From Cheilinus undulatus (Eukaryota > Chordata > Actinopteri > Labriformes > Labridae), in the NCBI RefSeq assembly GCF_018320785.1, contig NC_054865.1, positions 44,910,898-44,974,897 of the forward strand: a stretch of DNA of 64,000 nucleotides, written 5' to 3'. The stretch's first letter is position 1; every line of letters begins with the position of its first letter. The position numbers and the translations under genes were made by a program. The notes below the pieces were generated by a model. It saw nothing but the letters and a program-made list of their open reading frames with translations, was not told where the DNA came from and did no database searches. Of the stretch, positions 11,011 to 21,588 are shown in pieces.

Positions 11011-11974
11011 TGTCACAGAGTTCAGAGGCAAAAAACTCAAAACGGAGGACCCAAATGCACATAAAACAAAAAGATTTTAATAATCAAACAAACAAACTTA
11101 CTCAAAATAAATCCAGGAATCAAACTCAAAGTCCATGAAACGAAACAAAACAAAATCCCCGAGGAGCACAAGGAAGCACGAGGAGTAACACGGGGAAGAC
11201 ATCTACAATGAACCGACACAGACACAGAGAGACACAGAGCTTATATACACAGGGAGTGATTAACAATGGAGGACAGGTGTGGACAATCAGACACAGGTGA
11301 AACTAGTGAAGGTAATCAACGAGGAGGGAAACTGAAGCAGGAAGCAAAACTGGAATCACACACAAGGGAAGGCAACTACAAAGTAAAACAGGAAACATGG
11401 AACACTTCACAATACACAACACTGGACCAGGAGGAGAATCAAACATGAGACACTAGGAGGGAGACTAAAACACAGGGAGGAAAACTGAACATGAAACACA
11501 GAGAGTAATTCTAAACATGGAATAACTAAACAAGAAACACAGGGAATAAACTACACAAGAAACACAGGGAGTAAAACTAAACATGAGACACAGGAATTAA
11601 CTAAACATGAAACACAGGGAATGTAAAACTAACATGAAGCAGGGAATTACTAAACATGAAACAGGAGGAGTAAAACTAGACATGAAACAAGGAATAAACT
11701 AGACATGAAATACAAGGAGTAACTAAACATGAACCTGAACTAACAAAGGGCACAAAATACACAGAAACACAAGGACTACAAGAAACACCTAAGAACTAAA
11801 CACCAGAAATATACAAAGTAGAAAACCTAAGTACAATGTAAAACTAGAAACATGGAAATCACAGAACAAGGAAAACACGAGGGATCAAGAACTAAACTGA
11901 AACTATACAGAATAAACACAGGAAAACACTAGAGAGTCTCAAAAACATAACAAATCAGAACCTGGATCATGACA
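11011..11974 (-). mobile_element. Solo LTR (964 bp) nested in the LINE
   Basis: Read on the minus strand it begins TGTCATGATCCAGG and ends CTCTGTGACA, so it has TG...CA ends with a TGTCA/TGACA inverted repeat. It is flanked by GACTC at 11006-11010 and 11975-11979. Removing it and one GACTC restores the LINE reading frame across the junction (S-T-E-S-C-H). A TATATAA box at 11247-11241 and an ATTAAA signal at 11081-11076 lie in the right order for U3-R-U5. U3 contains a tandem array at about 11440-11740. No gag, pol, primer-binding site or second LTR is present, so it is a recombination-derived solo LTR, probably of a Gypsy- or Pao-type element. Confidence 0.9.
11440..11740 (-). repeat. Tandem repeats in the U3 of the solo LTR
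   Basis: Imperfect units of about 22-32 bases built on ACATGAAACACAGGGAATAA occur at least ten times. Direct repeats in U3 often act as enhancers in LTR elements, but function here is inferred. Confidence 0.8.
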
Positions 11975-14270
11975 GACTCAGTGCTGTATTTTAAGTCTGA
12001 TGTGTACAGTGTGAACAGGAATGGAGCCAGGACTGTCCCTTGTGGAGCCCCTGTACTGCTCATTAATGTCCCAGAAACACAGTTCCCAAGCCTGACAAAC
12101 TGTGGCCTTCCTGTCAGGTAATCTGTGATCCAAGAAACACAGGAAGGATCCACTCCCATCTCCGTGGCTTGTCTTTGAGTATGGTGGGTTGGATGGAGTT
12201 GAATGCGTTTGAAAAATCAAAGAACATGATTCTCACATAAACTCCAGGTTCCTCCAGATGAGACAGGGCACAGTGAAGCATGAAGAGGATGGCATCATCC
12301 ACTCCAATGTGTTCTTTGTATGCAAACTGCAGGGAATCGAGTTTGTCTTTGACCTCAAGCCTCAGTAGGCGTAGAATCAGCCACTCCAGAGTTTTCATGA
12401 TGTGTGAGGTAAGGGCAATAGGTCTGTAGTCATTTAGTTCAGCCAGACATTTGATTATTGGTACCGGTACAATACAGGATGTTTTCCATAGAGCAAGCAC
12501 CCGCCCCTGCTGAAGACTCAGGTTGAAGATCCTGTGGAGAGGTTGATACAGTTGTGCAGCACAGTCTTTAAGCAGCCTTGGACACACACCATCTGGGCCA
12601 GCTGCCTTCCCAGAGCAAAGTCTCCCAAACTCCAACCTCACCCCTGTCTCTGTGACAGAGAAGGGTACAGGTGCTAGAAGGGAAGTGGCTGCAGCTGTGG
12701 AGACATGTATAGGAGACGGAGAAGGAGAAGGAGGAGCTATAGTGGGGATTTCCATACGTTGAGGAGAAGAAGGAGGAGCAGCAGTGGAAGTAGGTGTGTC
12801 CAGTGTCAAATCTGTTGAAGAACAGATTGAGTTCATCAGCTCTTTCCACATCACCCACTATTGGCTCCCTTTTCTTTTTATTGTTATGTCCAGAGATGGT
12901 ACTGATTCCTCTCCACACATCATGGATGTTGCTGTGTTGAAAACTCCTCTCTATCTTCTTTTTGTATTCCAGCGTTGCCATCTTCAGTCTCCTCTTCAAC
13001 TCATGTTGCACTTCTTTGAACCGTTCTTTGTCACCGTCTCTAAAAGCTTTCTTTTTTGGTTGAGGATTGCCTTTATGTCACTTGTGATCCAGGGTTTGTT
13101 ATTGGGGAAACAGCGAACAGTCTTTGCAGGTATGACTGTGTCTCTACAGAGGTTGATGTACTCAGTAAAACAATCAGCCTGTCTGTCAATGTTCATACTG
13201 TCCTCATCTGTTTCCAGCAGCACATTCCAGTCTGTTGATTCAAAGCAGTCCCTTAGAGCTTCACTAGCTTGAGGAGTCCATCTTCTGATTTTGACTTTAG
13301 TTGCAGGCTGCCTCAGCACACAAGGTTTGTAACAGGTCTGCAGATAAACCAAGTTATGATCTGACCTGCCCAGTGGTGGTAAGGCAGTAGCTCTGTAAGC
13401 TTCTTTGACATTGGCATACAGCAGGTCTAGGGTTTTGTTTTCTCTGGTAGGGCAGTTAACAAACTGTGTCCAGTCAGGTGAGAGGAGAGGGTGACATAGT
13501 TGAAATCTCCTGATATTATTACAAGTGCCTCAGGATGTTGAGTCTGTATCCTAGCAACAGTATCATGCAAAACATCACACGGAACCAAATCAGTTGCCTT
13601 GGGTGGAATGTATACAAGTATTGTCATGATATGACTGAACTCCCTTGGAACATAATATGGCAAAGGGCAACGGCCAACAGTTCAATATCTGGACAACACA
13701 ACTTCTCCGTAACAGTTATGTGTGAGGAGTTACACCATCTCTGGTTAACAAATACAGCCAGACCCCCTCCTTTCATCTTGCCACTAGCTTTAGCATCTCT
13801 GTCTGACCTTATGAGAGTGAAGCCAGGTTGATCCACAGTTTAGTCTGAGTTGTACTGATTCAACCAGGTTTCAGTAAAACACAGGAGACTGCATTCATGG
13901 TATGTTTTGTCAGTCTTCACCAATGTCTCCAGCTGGTCGCTTTTGTTGGGCAAAGAGTTGACGTTTCCCATGATGACTGATGGAAGAAAGGGCTTATATC
14001 TCCATTTCCTAGCCTTCACCTTTGCACCAGCACGGCAACCATGAAAACACCTCAAGATGTCCACTGGAATTGGATGTTGTTGTCCAGATTTGTTCTGTCT
14101 CAATGAAAGAAGCTCCTCTCTTGAATAACCTCTTCTCCCAGCAGAAACCTCCATCAGAAAATGGTTAAGAGATACCAAACTTTGCAGCCACTTTCAGAGG
14201 CGCAGGTTCCAGAATGTTACTAAGCCATAACCAGGAGTTCAATCAGTCTATCAATCAGTCTCAGGTGTTT

Positions 14271-14605
14271 CTTTTTTTTCATTCATGTGTGGCATTGCTA
14301 CACATGACAAGTATGTGGCTGTTGTGGTTTTTTTTTTTTTTTTAGACTTTTCCTTCATTCAGGTAGGAAATGTTTTTAAGGTGGTGCTGAAGTAGGCTAT
14401 CATAGTTAATATCAGTTCTTTGATCAAACGCACTGAGGGTCAGAGACTTGGTAGAGAGATGCGGAGAACAATGTAGGAGTCACGAGACAGGGTCAAATCT
14501 AAGGCAACTGCTTCAAGCTGACAGCCTCTGTCCAACATAACCACTATCTGCATCCCTTAAAATGAAAACACTTAATTTAAAAAAACTCAATTTCCAGTCT
14601 CTCAC
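14271..14605 (-). other. TMEM272-like last intron, proximal part
   Basis: Between the LINE's 5' end and exon 3. It contains a T-run at about 14328-14343. No further coding sequence is recognised. Confidence 0.45.
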
Positions 14606-14788
14606 CTGCAATAATCCAGCAGAGACTGAAGGTGTCCAGGAGGATAATCAAGCATGTGGATCTATTGTTGCTTCCCTCCTTGCTCTTGCTGAAGATCATA
14701 GACAGCCAGAGGATGTTGATCACTCCAAACACGATCAGGTAGATGGGGATGTATGGCTGAATAGGACAGGTGTTCAGATTCATTGCTC
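14606..14788 (-). CDS. TMEM272-like coding exon 3 (helices 2-3)
   Basis: This 183-base exon has phases that fit its neighbours (2 bases + 60 codons + 1 base), a TTTATGACAG acceptor and a GCAG|GTGAGA donor. It reads GAMNLNTCPIQPYIPIYLIV, then FGVINILWLSMIFSKSKEGS, a short loop, and LIILLDTFSLCWIIAG. The C-P-I-Q-P-x-I-P-I-Y-L block followed by a helix and a second aromatic helix ending in (W/F)xIAG is characteristic of the small four-helix TMEM272-like family, many copies of which exist in fish. The proteins have no established function and are presumed integral membrane proteins. The following intron is about 6.1 kb because of transposon insertions. Confidence 0.85.
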
Positions 14789-14886
14789 CTGTCATAAATA
14801 TTGTGAGATTATGGTGATTCTTCCAGTCAGCATTCATAACATTTAATTCATAAAAATATTTCAGTTATCAAAGGCATATTACTCAC

Positions 14887-14937
14887 CGACAACAATGGCA
14901 GCAATCATAGTTGCCAAACACATGATGCTCCTCATAA
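14887..14937 (-). CDS. TMEM272-like coding exon 2 (helix 1)
   Basis: A 51-base exon between a TTTTATAG acceptor and a GTCG|GTGAGT donor. It encodes MRSIMCLATMIAAIVV plus split codons at both ends, a hydrophobic first helix joining smoothly to the preceding VVVIFF and to the following GAMNLNTCPIQP. Exon phase agrees on both sides. Confidence 0.75.
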
Positions 14938-15022
14938 CTATAAAAAAAATGAATGAAAAAAGAGTCAGAGATCGGTTCAAGTTTAAACAGGTAGGCGTAA
15001 ATGTAGTGAACAGTCCTCTCAC

Positions 15023-15098
15023 AGAATATCACAACGACAAAGATAGCTGTGATCGCGAAATCCCGCTGAGATGGCTCATCCTGCTGAGGCTCATCCAT
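15023..15098 (-). CDS. TMEM272-like coding exon 1 (start)
   Basis: A TTTCTTTACAG acceptor precedes GAGAA and the ATG. The exon reads MDEPQQDEPSQRDFAITAIF and then VVVIF, ending at a TTCT|GTGAGA donor. The start is the first ATG after the acceptor. The acidic, glutamine-rich N-terminus is probably cytosolic and leads directly into the first helix. With all four exons the encoded protein is 124 residues to the early stop. Confidence 0.7.
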
Positions 15099-15140
15099 TT
15101 CTCCTGTAAAGAAAATCAGACTTGTCAGTATCTCATAAAA

Positions 15141-15290
15141 ACAGGAAATTCAAAAATAAATAAATTCTTGCTTTTACGAGATAGTAAACAGGGAATTCAA
15201 AAATAAATAAATTCCTGTTTTACACGAAATTCAAAAATAAATAAAAAAATCCTGTTTTTATGAGATAGCTATGTGTAAAAACAGGAGGAT
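15141..15290. repeat. Three-copy tandem repeat in intron 1 of the TMEM272-like gene
   Basis: The unit, about 50-60 bases, contains AATTCAAAAATAAATAAATT followed by CCTGTTTT or CTTGCTTTTA and a GAGATAG word. Three imperfect copies start near 15150, 15192 and 15228. The CAGGAATTT and AAATTCCTG words also allow a stem-loop. Confidence 0.75.
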
Positions 15291-15576
15291 TTATTTTTTG
15301 TTTTCAAGTGAAAATACGCCACCCTACCCCTGTAAGACTGTTAGTAAACTGCGAGTTGTGCTAACGGCCCAACATTAGCTCAGTAACTAACGCTAGGCCG
15401 AGCAGTTTAAAGACAGAGCCCTTTGACGTTATATTTAACCCTTTCTTTCCCTCATAGTCAAGTTGGCTGTGAGCAGAACATGGTTTTGTAACACATGTAT
15501 ATTTGAACCATTAAAAATCGAAATCTTCAAGTTAAAAACATTAAAAAGTTGAGGATAACTGTCATTTGCGTCTTAC

Positions 15577-15760
15577 CTCGTCAATGGACCGACCGAAAGG
15601 AAACCAAGGCAACCAGAGAGACCCAGGGCGCAGATGTGAGGCGTTCAGGGGCGGTCGTTAATCCCAAAATCAGGAAGAACTCGGACAAAATCTGCGAGTA
15701 TGATTGGCTGATCTGCTGAAAAAATGTTGAAGCTAGATTTGCTGGATCACGAAGATTGTT
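15577..15760 (-). promoter_or_regulatory. TMEM272-like 5' untranslated exon and promoter
   Basis: A clean donor, GACGAG|GTAAGACG, ends a non-coding exon at 15577. Upstream on the minus strand lie a GC box (GGGGCGG, 15648-15654) and an inverted CCAAT box (ATTGG, 15703-15707). No TATA box is seen. The 5' boundary of the exon is not resolved. Confidence 0.5.
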
Positions 15761-18109
15761 TCAAAGAGTTTAAACTTAATAAAAGTAAACTAGCAGCGTA
15801 TTTTTATTCCTTTAAAAAGTCAACTTAGCAGAGCTGGCCATATAAGCTGCTGCTTAGATTGCAACCGGGTGCGAGAAATTGAAGTAGTATAAAGTGACGT
15901 AAGTGACGGTACATGCTGAGTTTCTTTAATTAATATGTTTTATGATTATGTTTACAATAAAATGAACAAATATTCAAGATCTGCAACCATGTATTTTTTC
16001 TGGCATTGAGTTCAGCAGGAGATGGCCAGATAAACAAATATTAACATATCATTTATTTATTCATTCATCTATTTACAAGGAGAAATAGTAAAGCTTATTG
16101 TTGCATAATATAATGTCGGTATGAAGGCTTAATTTATGAGCTAAAAGTTTGTTTGATTGATGTGTTAATGTCTGCAGAGGAACACTGAGAATGGGCAGAT
16201 GCAGCAACAGGAGAGCACAGTGAAGCTGAAATAAAAGAAATAGTGGCAGGAGGATTAGAATCAAATGAATAAACTAAATAATAACAAATTATTGTGATAA
16301 TATAGTAAATAGCTGAAAAGTATTGAAAATGACTTTAATTTGCACAACAATTAAAGAGTTTGATAGTTACTTTGTGACAAATGTGAAAATACTGCTGTAA
16401 ATTGTTGAAAAAGTATAAATAATTGCTGGAAATAGCATATGAAGTTTAAGAATTTGATTGCTGAAAAGTGAAAAATGTGAGGGAAGAAGGACATTTCTGA
16501 AAATCTGAGGGATTACTGTACTGGCAGACTAAAACAGCATAAAATATTTTTAAATAGTATGGAAATAGCTGAAAAAGCATAAAAACAGCTGTAAATAGCA
16601 CAGAAATGGTTGAAAAACAGCATACAAAAAGCTGTAAATAGTATAAAATTAGCTGAAAACAGTATAAAAAATAGCTAAAAATAGAAGCATTTGCATTTTT
16701 CCTAAATATTTAGCTTTACAAATGGCGAGACATTTAGATTTAGATTTAACATTTAGATTTAGATTTATTATTTAGAACAAACTTTTTACAAACGGCGCCC
16801 CATAAGCATTGCATGTGTACAAACTGTATTTAGTGTAGGCTCTAGTAAAACGGTAAAACGGTGCAGACTAATGTTGGTGAGCTTTATAATTCCTATTGAA
16901 TTTTGTGACTGATCAGCAGAAATGAAGGTTACTCTGACATCAATAAGGCCCATGAACATGATCACCACATGCACTATAATTGATAAAACACCTGTATCAG
17001 ACATTTCCTGCACCAATAAATGACGCCCACTAACACATACCTCCCCCAGCTGGCCACGCCTATTCAATAAACTTTATTGACAAAAAACTGAACCTTTTCC
17101 CTGCTTTCCAACAGCATTTTAAGTCGGACAGATGTGAATTTATTGGGTCCCGTCACTCACTCTCTGACTCCCCCATTAGTTAAGTGACAGGACAGGGTCC
17201 TGGAAACCTGCACCAGTGCGTGTGATTACGTTAAAAGATCGCACAATCTGTTCATATTTACGTAATGAGGCCGACATTTTGCTGATTGATTAAACTACAG
17301 GGTGTAAATTTTTTAAGGCTCCTTTGATTTATGAGCCAACAAAGCAAAAAGAGGCCAATTTATTTGTCTAACTATGAAAATGGGAGTTTCTGGTAACAGC
17401 TGACATCTCAGGGGTGACTTGAGTGATTCAATAGACAGTGAAAGATTTTTATAGAAACACAGGCTCACTATGCATTATTGGCTAAAACAGGACACAGACA
17501 GGAGGGCCGTCAGCACTTTAGTCAGGCTGAAAACTGACAGCATTATCAGCAGTATAATTCTAATTTACGCAGGGATATTTTTAATCAACATGACTGCTGT
17601 ATTCAGATTAAATTAGAGGAGAAACAGAATCAATGACCTCCATATATCCCTGCACTGCCTTATCAATTAGCTGTGATTTTTGTACTGTGTCAGAGAGGCC
17701 TGTGTCATAAAACAGGCCAAATGGCATTAGTCACACAGCTGACAAGTCACACAACTAAATGAGCTCCTATTGATTCACATGATTTTTCATCAGCCAAATT
17801 AAAAGCTGCTGTTTGATAGCGGTTCAGTCTGCAGCCTTGTTATGTATTCTGCCCTCCACATTAAATCAAGTCTGCAGAGTTCAATGAGAAATTTCCTCAA
17901 GGTCTTTTAAGTTAAATGTGTAACTGGTAGGATTGAATTAACTGGTTTAATGCAGCTGTATCCGGTCTGCGCTGTGCAGAAAAAAACTCTTAAACTGTGA
18001 ATATTGTAACTGAATTTAATTCTCTGTACGGATATCAGTGCCTACATTTTCCTGCTTCTCCACCGGATCATTCACCCCGATTTCTCTTCTTTGTATAATC
18101 CCCTTAAAG
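15761..18109. other. Intergenic region between the TMEM272-like gene and mnx2, part 1
   Basis: No coding exon recognised. It includes a degenerate tandem stretch at about 16290-16690 (ATAGCTGAAAA / AGTATAAAA words every 20-25 bases) and a (ATTTAG)n-like patch at 16735-16770. The segment at about 17100-17900 is freer of repeats and rich in TTAATT/ATTAAA words. Confidence 0.5.
16290..16690. repeat. Degenerate tandem repeat (TAGCTGAAAA / TATAAAA words)
   Basis: Words such as GCTGAAAA, GCTGTAAATAG and AGTATAAAA alternate about every 20 bases, with strong divergence between units. Confidence 0.6.
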
Positions 18110-18933
18110 CAGGGAGGGGCAACTTTGACTCCTGAGAGGGCCACATTTATTTTATTCTTAATGCTGGAGTACGGTGTCCTGGAAGTGCTTTTACAAAGCT
18201 TGAAAGAAATTTTCATCAACCGAAACACTTCTACATTTTATAAATTAAATTACTTTAGCAAAACACTTTTACAAATGGCAAATTTACATCTTACAAAATT
18301 TACATAAAGCCTGACACAAGTGTGAAACACTTTTACAAAGACAAAGACAAAAGATATATACTTTTGAAAGACATCAAGAAAGGCTGATACAGAATTACAA
18401 ATTAAAAAAACTGAGCAAAATATTTTTAAAACAAATTTAAAATTCCAAAAATTCCATTTAAAGTTTTAGTTTGACATTTTATAAAACACATACAAATGTA
18501 CAAGTTGTATTAGAAGTTCTAAAATATATTAACAAAAAACAATATCTAAACAATATCAAAAATGGAATGTACCAAATGCATAAAGACTCAAGTTTCAAGT
18601 TTGGTTAAAGTGTCTCAGATGTTGTGGTATTGCATCAGACCTTATAAATTCGTTTCAAGCTGTGTAAAAGTGTTTCGAACTTTGTGACTCTGTATTAGAT
18701 TTGTTGATTTGTTTTTAGTTTTGTAAGTGTTTTTAATTTTGTTTTAGACATAATGTAAGTTTGCTTTGTAAATTGTAAATTTGTTTGGTCATCCTTAGAA
18801 GTATTTTGCTAATGTAAATTTTCTTTATGAAATGTAAAAATGTTTTGTCTGATGTTACTTTGTTTCAGGTTTTGTAAAAGTGTTTCAGACTTTTAAATCC
18901 TGTCTTGCACTTCCAGGCCACCATACTGGAGGG
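18110..18933. mobile_element. Fold-back repeat element
   Basis: The left arm (from about 18164) has CTGGAGTACGGTGTCCTGGA followed by AGTGC. The right arm ends at about 18933 with the reverse complement, GCACTTCCAGGCCACCATAC and TGGAG. Inside, the left arm carries several ACACTTTTACAAA words and the right arm several TTTGTAAAAGTGTTTC words, so each arm is itself a degenerate tandem array in opposite orientation around a centre near 18550. The outer left end CAGGGAGGGGCAAC resembles a hAT terminus; no matching right end was found. Confidence 0.7.
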
Positions 18934-21588
18934 TTAAATTGTCAAAAATTGGGAGAAACTCTCAGTTTCAATGGAAAGGTTACTTTGCACATCTATTTTC
19001 AAGACAGGTGCGTCAGAGGGTAAGGTATCCAGCAAACATTTCAAAGACAAATACCCGCACACTGTCCAACTTGCAGAGAAAGGGGGTATTTATTTGCAAT
19101 GTTTAGGAACTAGACTTTCGTCAGGCAAACAATGTTTGCCACTGTTGAAGAAAACTCAGATTAAATCTGGACAAGAGTTCACCAAAAGGCATGCGGGAGA
19201 CTCCATCAGACAAGATGCTATGTTTGGCGGATACCAAACACTACACAGCACCACAAACATACCATCCCCACTGTGAAGCACAGTGGTGACAACATCATGT
19301 TGTGGGGATGCTTCTTGCTAAATTGACCATGATTGATTTATTAAATCAGTGAAGGGTCAAATCACCCTAGGAGATGAATTCTTTTCATAGGCACCGTACA
19401 ATGTTTCCACTGAAAAAATTTCCCCATTGAACAACAAGAAACCTTTGGAAGAACTATATTTGTTTACACAATAGGGACCAGGGTCTGCATTAAGTTCTAG
19501 GGTCTCTTTACCACCCCAAAACTCATGGACAGGGTAACACATTATACCTGGAGGCATGGATACCTTTCAGTTTTAAAAATCTGCTGCCAATAATCAGTAT
19601 TTTAGGTTTATTTATTGTGCTTTGCCACAAGATAAATACAGGCCCTAACTGAGCATAAATTTATGATGTAATCTCAGGCTACAATGTAAATGTCACTCAG
19701 TGATAATCAAGCATTTCAAGCAGCAGAGTATTAGTAGTGGAAACGGCTGTTGCTTCTACAAATGTCACTGGACTTATTTGTCTCTGGCTTTTTAAAAATG
19801 TCCTTGTAGTTCCTTATGCTAAAAGTTCCTGGTTCCTTTGCAGAACCATTACTAAAGGTTGAAATAATCAACCTCTCCAGACTCCATTACTATGGCTCTG
19901 CTTTGTGTGCTTCTTTTTCACTAGAGATGCCGCAGCCTGTCCAGCCCTTGAAGAAAGCATTCCTATATTCCTACATTCCTATATAAACATGTGACTGCAG
20001 TCTGAGAGGGGCCTAAGTGACACTGTGCTGCATGTCCTCCAGTCCCCTCTTAATCACAACCCCCTCACATGGCACCCCAATAAAACGCCCCACTGCACTT
20101 ACACACACTCATCATGCTGTTGCTCCTGAAATTAAAATGGCCCTGTGTGACATCACCATCAGGCTTTTGATTGCTTTACTTCCTCTTCATTAACTTAATT
20201 ATTTGGCTATCAGTAAACCCCACCAAGTAATTAATATCTGAGAGCTTTTGTAATAAATTTGAACTGTAAATGACTGAGAATTGCTTTCTCTTTACTAACA
20301 GTGCTGGCTGTGAACGAGCAGGGGAGACGTGAGCGCTGTTTTTTCTTAGTAGGCAAGATTGTTAACGATGGCATGGAGCACTTTCCTGAGTGGAACAGAA
20401 ATTAACCTTTATGGTTTTCCTTTGTCTGATCACATGCCACGTTTTTGTGCCAGTTTTGGCCTGTTAGTCTTTTGTTTCACCACTTATGTTAAGACTGAAA
20501 TATCTCAACAACTACAGGATGTATTTTAATGAAAGTTCAGTCAGACATTCATAGTCCCCAGAGGATGAATCCTGCTAACCTCATTGACTCCTGACCTTTC
20601 TTCAAGCACCACCCACCCAGTGAAATCTTCTAAAACTGCTGGATGATTGTAGTTTGGTTGCAGAGCAAAAATATCTTCCGTCAAGGGCAGGAGGTTTCAA
20701 ATTTTTTCCCCAGTTTTTTTCTAGGATTTTATCATTACAAAGGCACATGAAAGCTCCAGTATAAGTGTAAGAAATATAGAGCTATAGGACTCTCTACCAG
20801 CCTGACTACAAGGGGCTAAAAGCAATCTAGGTCGAATTTTCTTCTATTAGTAAATGGCATGGCATGGCATATTAGTATTTCAATCAGAAGAGACTTGAAT
20901 ACAAGTGAACAATTACTTATTTCACAAATTTTTATGAAAAAGAAATGTGCAATGTCTTTGACAGTCAGACTCCATCATGATGACTTCATGTACTAGAGGG
21001 AGTAGTGAGACCGACGGCAGGAATAGGATACCCCCAATGGAGTCTGGACACTGGTGGTGGTGTTGATTAGGGATGCGAGATCAGATGAGGAGTAGACTTC
21101 TGAGAAGCTGGACTGGGACACCAACGAGGTGGCTTGGAGGAGGAGGAAACAGAAGTATCCAAGATGAAGTGCGTAGAAGACTTGGTCTAGGTGCTGACAA
21201 ACTGGAGTGGAGGTGGCTGGGGTGGAGGAGGACTGGAACATCTACACTGAAACGACAGTTGCGAGATGATTGGTCAAATGAGGTTGAAGCAAATTCTTCA
21301 GAGAGTGAAGACCCATAATCAGCTGATCATCAGAGAGGAAAGAGAAAGAGAATGGAAGAATGGAGTGATATACATAAGTGGTCACACTTACCCATTCACA
21401 CACTGATGGTGTAGGATGGTGAAGGCTGCTATGTAGAGTGACGTTCACTATCCAATCCCACGCAGCATTGGGATTGGATTGGGGTTAAGTGTCTTACCCA
21501 GGGAAACACTGACATGTGATGGTGGGAGCTGGGGGTCAAATCCCTGACCTTCCTCCTGATCCACAGCCACTCCTTCAATGTCGTAGGG
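18934..21588. other. Intergenic region between the TMEM272-like gene and mnx2, part 2
   Basis: Apart from the Tc1 fragment, non-coding. Around 20030-20290 is a repeat-poor block with TTAACTTAATTA and AGTAATTAATATC words, a possible enhancer. At about 21370-21570 lies a sequence (CCATTCACACACTGATGGTG followed by GTGTCTTACCCAGGGAAACA) typical of a dispersed fish repeat. Confidence 0.45.
19140..19335 (+). mobile_element. Tc1-like transposase fragment
   Basis: The plus strand carries KTQIKSGQEFTKRHAGDSIR in one frame and then CCACTGTGAAGCACAGTGGT, GACAACATCATGTTGTGGGG and ATGCTTC, which corresponds to the TVKHSGDNIMLWGCF catalytic-core motif of Tc1 transposases. It is frameshifted and lacks both ends. 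Confidence 0.7.

Larger units (their letters stand above)
10231..14270 (-). mobile_element. Decayed LINE, L2/CR1-like (Jockey superfamily), near full length
   Basis: The element reads on the minus strand and ends with an A-rich (TTGTA)n tail at 10231-10250. Endonuclease pieces: NVNSLPNKSDQLETLVKT and a CFTETWLN motif at about 14178-13840, VFVNQRWCNSSHITVTEKLC at 13836-13624, and SGDFNYV (usually GDFNH) at 13663-13427. Reverse transcriptase pieces: PDGVCPRLLKDC, DYRPIALTSHIMKTLEWL and FFDFSNAFNSIQP at 12854-12114, then STGAPQGTVLAPFLFTLYTS, then YSDDTAIVA near 10985-10960, and a C-terminal ERFRKSFIPSAIRLYN before the stop at 10295. Frames change at least six times, so it is dead. It interrupts the last intron of the TMEM272-like gene and carries a solo LTR. 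The 5' boundary is approximate. Confidence 0.9.

Noticed and set aside
11440-11740. CRISPR-like array
   Set aside because: The repeats are imperfect, directly abutting, without unique spacers, and sit in the U3 of an LTR in a vertebrate genome.
10295-14178. Endonuclease/reverse transcriptase frames as host genes
   Set aside because: They are fragments of one frameshifted LINE with a typical 3' tail.
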